From positions 1 to 7,998 of the forward strand of contig SKGV01000058.1 in assembly GCA_007117275.1 (NCBI GenBank): a DNA stretch of 7,998 nucleotides, read 5' to 3'. Shown here piece after piece: positions 7,329 through 7,998 of the stretch; positions within the stretch are counted from its first letter, which is position 1; every line of letters starts with the position of its first letter. This stretch comes from Methylophaga sp. GTDB taxonomy: Bacteria > Pseudomonadota > Gammaproteobacteria > Nitrosococcales > Methylophagaceae. The notes below the pieces were generated by a model, which was given only the letters and a program-made list of their open reading frames with translations, ran no database searches and was not told the origin of the DNA. The position numbers were made by a program, and so were the translations under genes.

Positions 7329-7630
7329 TCGCCTTGTCGGATTTTCTCATCCTTGGGGCTTTGTTGTTCAGCCTTTCGGTGGCCGGTATTTTTCTTAACC
7401 GTAAAAATATCATCATATTGCTGATGTGCATCGAGTTGATGCTGCTGGCAGTCAATCTCAACTTTTTGGCCTTTGCCTATTTTCTGGATGATGCGGCCGG
7501 TCAGGTGTTTGTATTTTTCATACTTACCGTGGCAGCGGCGGAAGCTGCAATCGGCTTGGCGATTTTAGTGGTGTTATTCAGAAACCTCAGCACCATCAAT
7601 GTCGATGAAATTGGCCGGTTAAAGGGGTAA
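7325..7630 (+). CDS. nuoK: NADH-quinone oxidoreductase subunit K (membrane subunit)
   Basis: Smallest membrane-arm subunit, related to MrpC of multisubunit Na+/H+ antiporters. It has three membrane helices (about 4-24, 29-53 and 61-85) in 101 residues, the normal length. The two buried acidic residues needed for proton transfer are present: Glu37 in MCIELMLLAVNL and Glu73 in VAAAEAAIGLAI, matching Glu36 and Glu72 of E. coli NuoK. Arg26 and Lys27 in the first loop are also kept. The start at 7325 overlaps the nuoJ stop as ATGA. A modest AAGG lies ten bases upstream at 7311-7314, so coupling to nuoJ translation is likely. Three bases separate its stop from nuoL. Confidence 0.98.
   Translation: MIALSDFLILGALLFSLSVAGIFLNRKNIIILLMCIELMLLAVNLNFLAFAYFLDDAAGQVFVFFILTVAAAEAAIGLAILVVLFRNLSTINVDEIGRLKG
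7622..7627 (+). promoter_or_regulatory. Ribosome-binding site of nuoL
   Basis: AAGGGG lies six bases before the ATG at 7634 and overlaps the last codons of nuoK. It supports the nuoL start. Confidence 0.75.
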
Positions 7631-7633
7631 GAG

Positions 7634-7998
7634 ATGAATACCAGCCTGCTATTATCGATCGTTCTGGCACCGCTGTTTGGCAGCATTCTGGCCGGAGTGT
7701 TTGGCAAGCAAATCGGTCGGCAATGGTCACATCGGGTAACGATTGCGGGAGTTGCCATCGCATTCTTGCTGTCAGTATGGGTACTCAAACTGGTGGTGGT
7801 TGATGGAGCTTATTTCAACGATTCCATCTACCGCTGGTTGCAAGCCGGGCCCTTGACGCTGGAAATCGGTTTTCTGATTGATACTTTGTCAGCCATTATG
7901 ATGGTGGTGGTGACATTTGTCTCGCTGATGGTGCATATCTATACCATCGCCTACATGCAAGACGATGACGGCTACTGCCGCTTCTTCAGTTATCTGTC
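7634..7998 (+). CDS. nuoL: NADH-quinone oxidoreductase subunit L, antiporter-like (3' partial)
   Basis: Distal proton-pumping subunit of the membrane arm, homologous to MrpA/MrpD antiporter subunits. Only the first 121 codons plus two bases are present; NuoL is usually a little over 600 residues. The visible part has three hydrophobic segments (about 4-24, 35-56 and 77-104). It ends in the family signature for the region after the third helix, HIYTIAYMQDDDGYCRFFSY at 101-120, where NuoL proteins usually read close to H-Y-I-G-Y-M, then an acidic pair, then RFFSY. FLIDTLSAIMM at 80-90 is also typical. The catalytic lysines and glutamate of the pump lie beyond the window. The frame runs open off the window edge with no stop. 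A good ribosome-binding site precedes the ATG, three bases after the nuoK stop. Confidence 0.96.
   Translation, partial: MNTSLLLSIVLAPLFGSILAGVFGKQIGRQWSHRVTIAGVAIAFLLSVWVLKLVVVDGAYFNDSIYRWLQAGPLTLEIGFLIDTLSAIMMVVVTFVSLMVHIYTIAYMQDDDGYCRFFSYL

Overview
The window is one uninterrupted plus-strand piece of a nuo operon, encoding the proton-pumping NADH:quinone oxidoreductase (respiratory complex I, type I NADH dehydrogenase). The order is nuoD (5' end missing), nuoE, nuoF, nuoG, nuoH, nuoI, nuoJ, nuoK, nuoL (3' end missing). This is the standard bacterial nuo order. Every base is coding except a 13-base gap between nuoI and nuoJ and a 3-base gap between nuoK and nuoL. I see no promoter, terminator, RNA gene, mobile element, CRISPR array or non-nuo gene. 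The operon's promoter, nuoA-C and the end of the operon must lie outside.

The organism looks like a proteobacterium, most likely a non-enteric gammaproteobacterium or a betaproteobacterium, with G+C near one half by eye. The reasons are the sequence style of NuoD, NuoI and NuoF (for example the NuoD ending DIVFGEIDR and the NuoI ending ADAPYR), and a 785-residue NuoG lacking the extra N7 iron-sulphur site found in E. coli and Thermus. This is the type shared with alpha/betaproteobacteria and mitochondria rather than the E. coli/Pseudomonas type. Placement at genus level is not possible from the sequence alone.

Layout and function. Positions 1-5175 encode the hydrophilic arm. NuoE, NuoF and the N-terminal part of NuoG form the NADH-oxidising module (FMN and clusters N3, N1a, N1b, N4, N5). 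NuoD belongs to the connecting module that carries the quinone pocket. Positions 5172-6700 hold nuoH, the membrane subunit that closes the quinone chamber, and nuoI, the two-[4Fe-4S] ferredoxin subunit (N6a, N6b) that passes electrons towards N2. Positions 6714-7998 hold the small membrane subunits nuoJ and nuoK and the start of nuoL, the terminal antiporter-like pump subunit. All cluster ligands expected in the visible parts of NuoE, NuoF, NuoG and NuoI are present, apart from N7. NuoK keeps its two buried membrane glutamates. The complex therefore looks functional.

Six of the eight junctions overlap by 1 to 7 bases, which implies translational coupling. I found no undescribed system; this is an ordinary, well-conserved housekeeping operon. 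The points below are lineage-typical details, offered with low interest scores.
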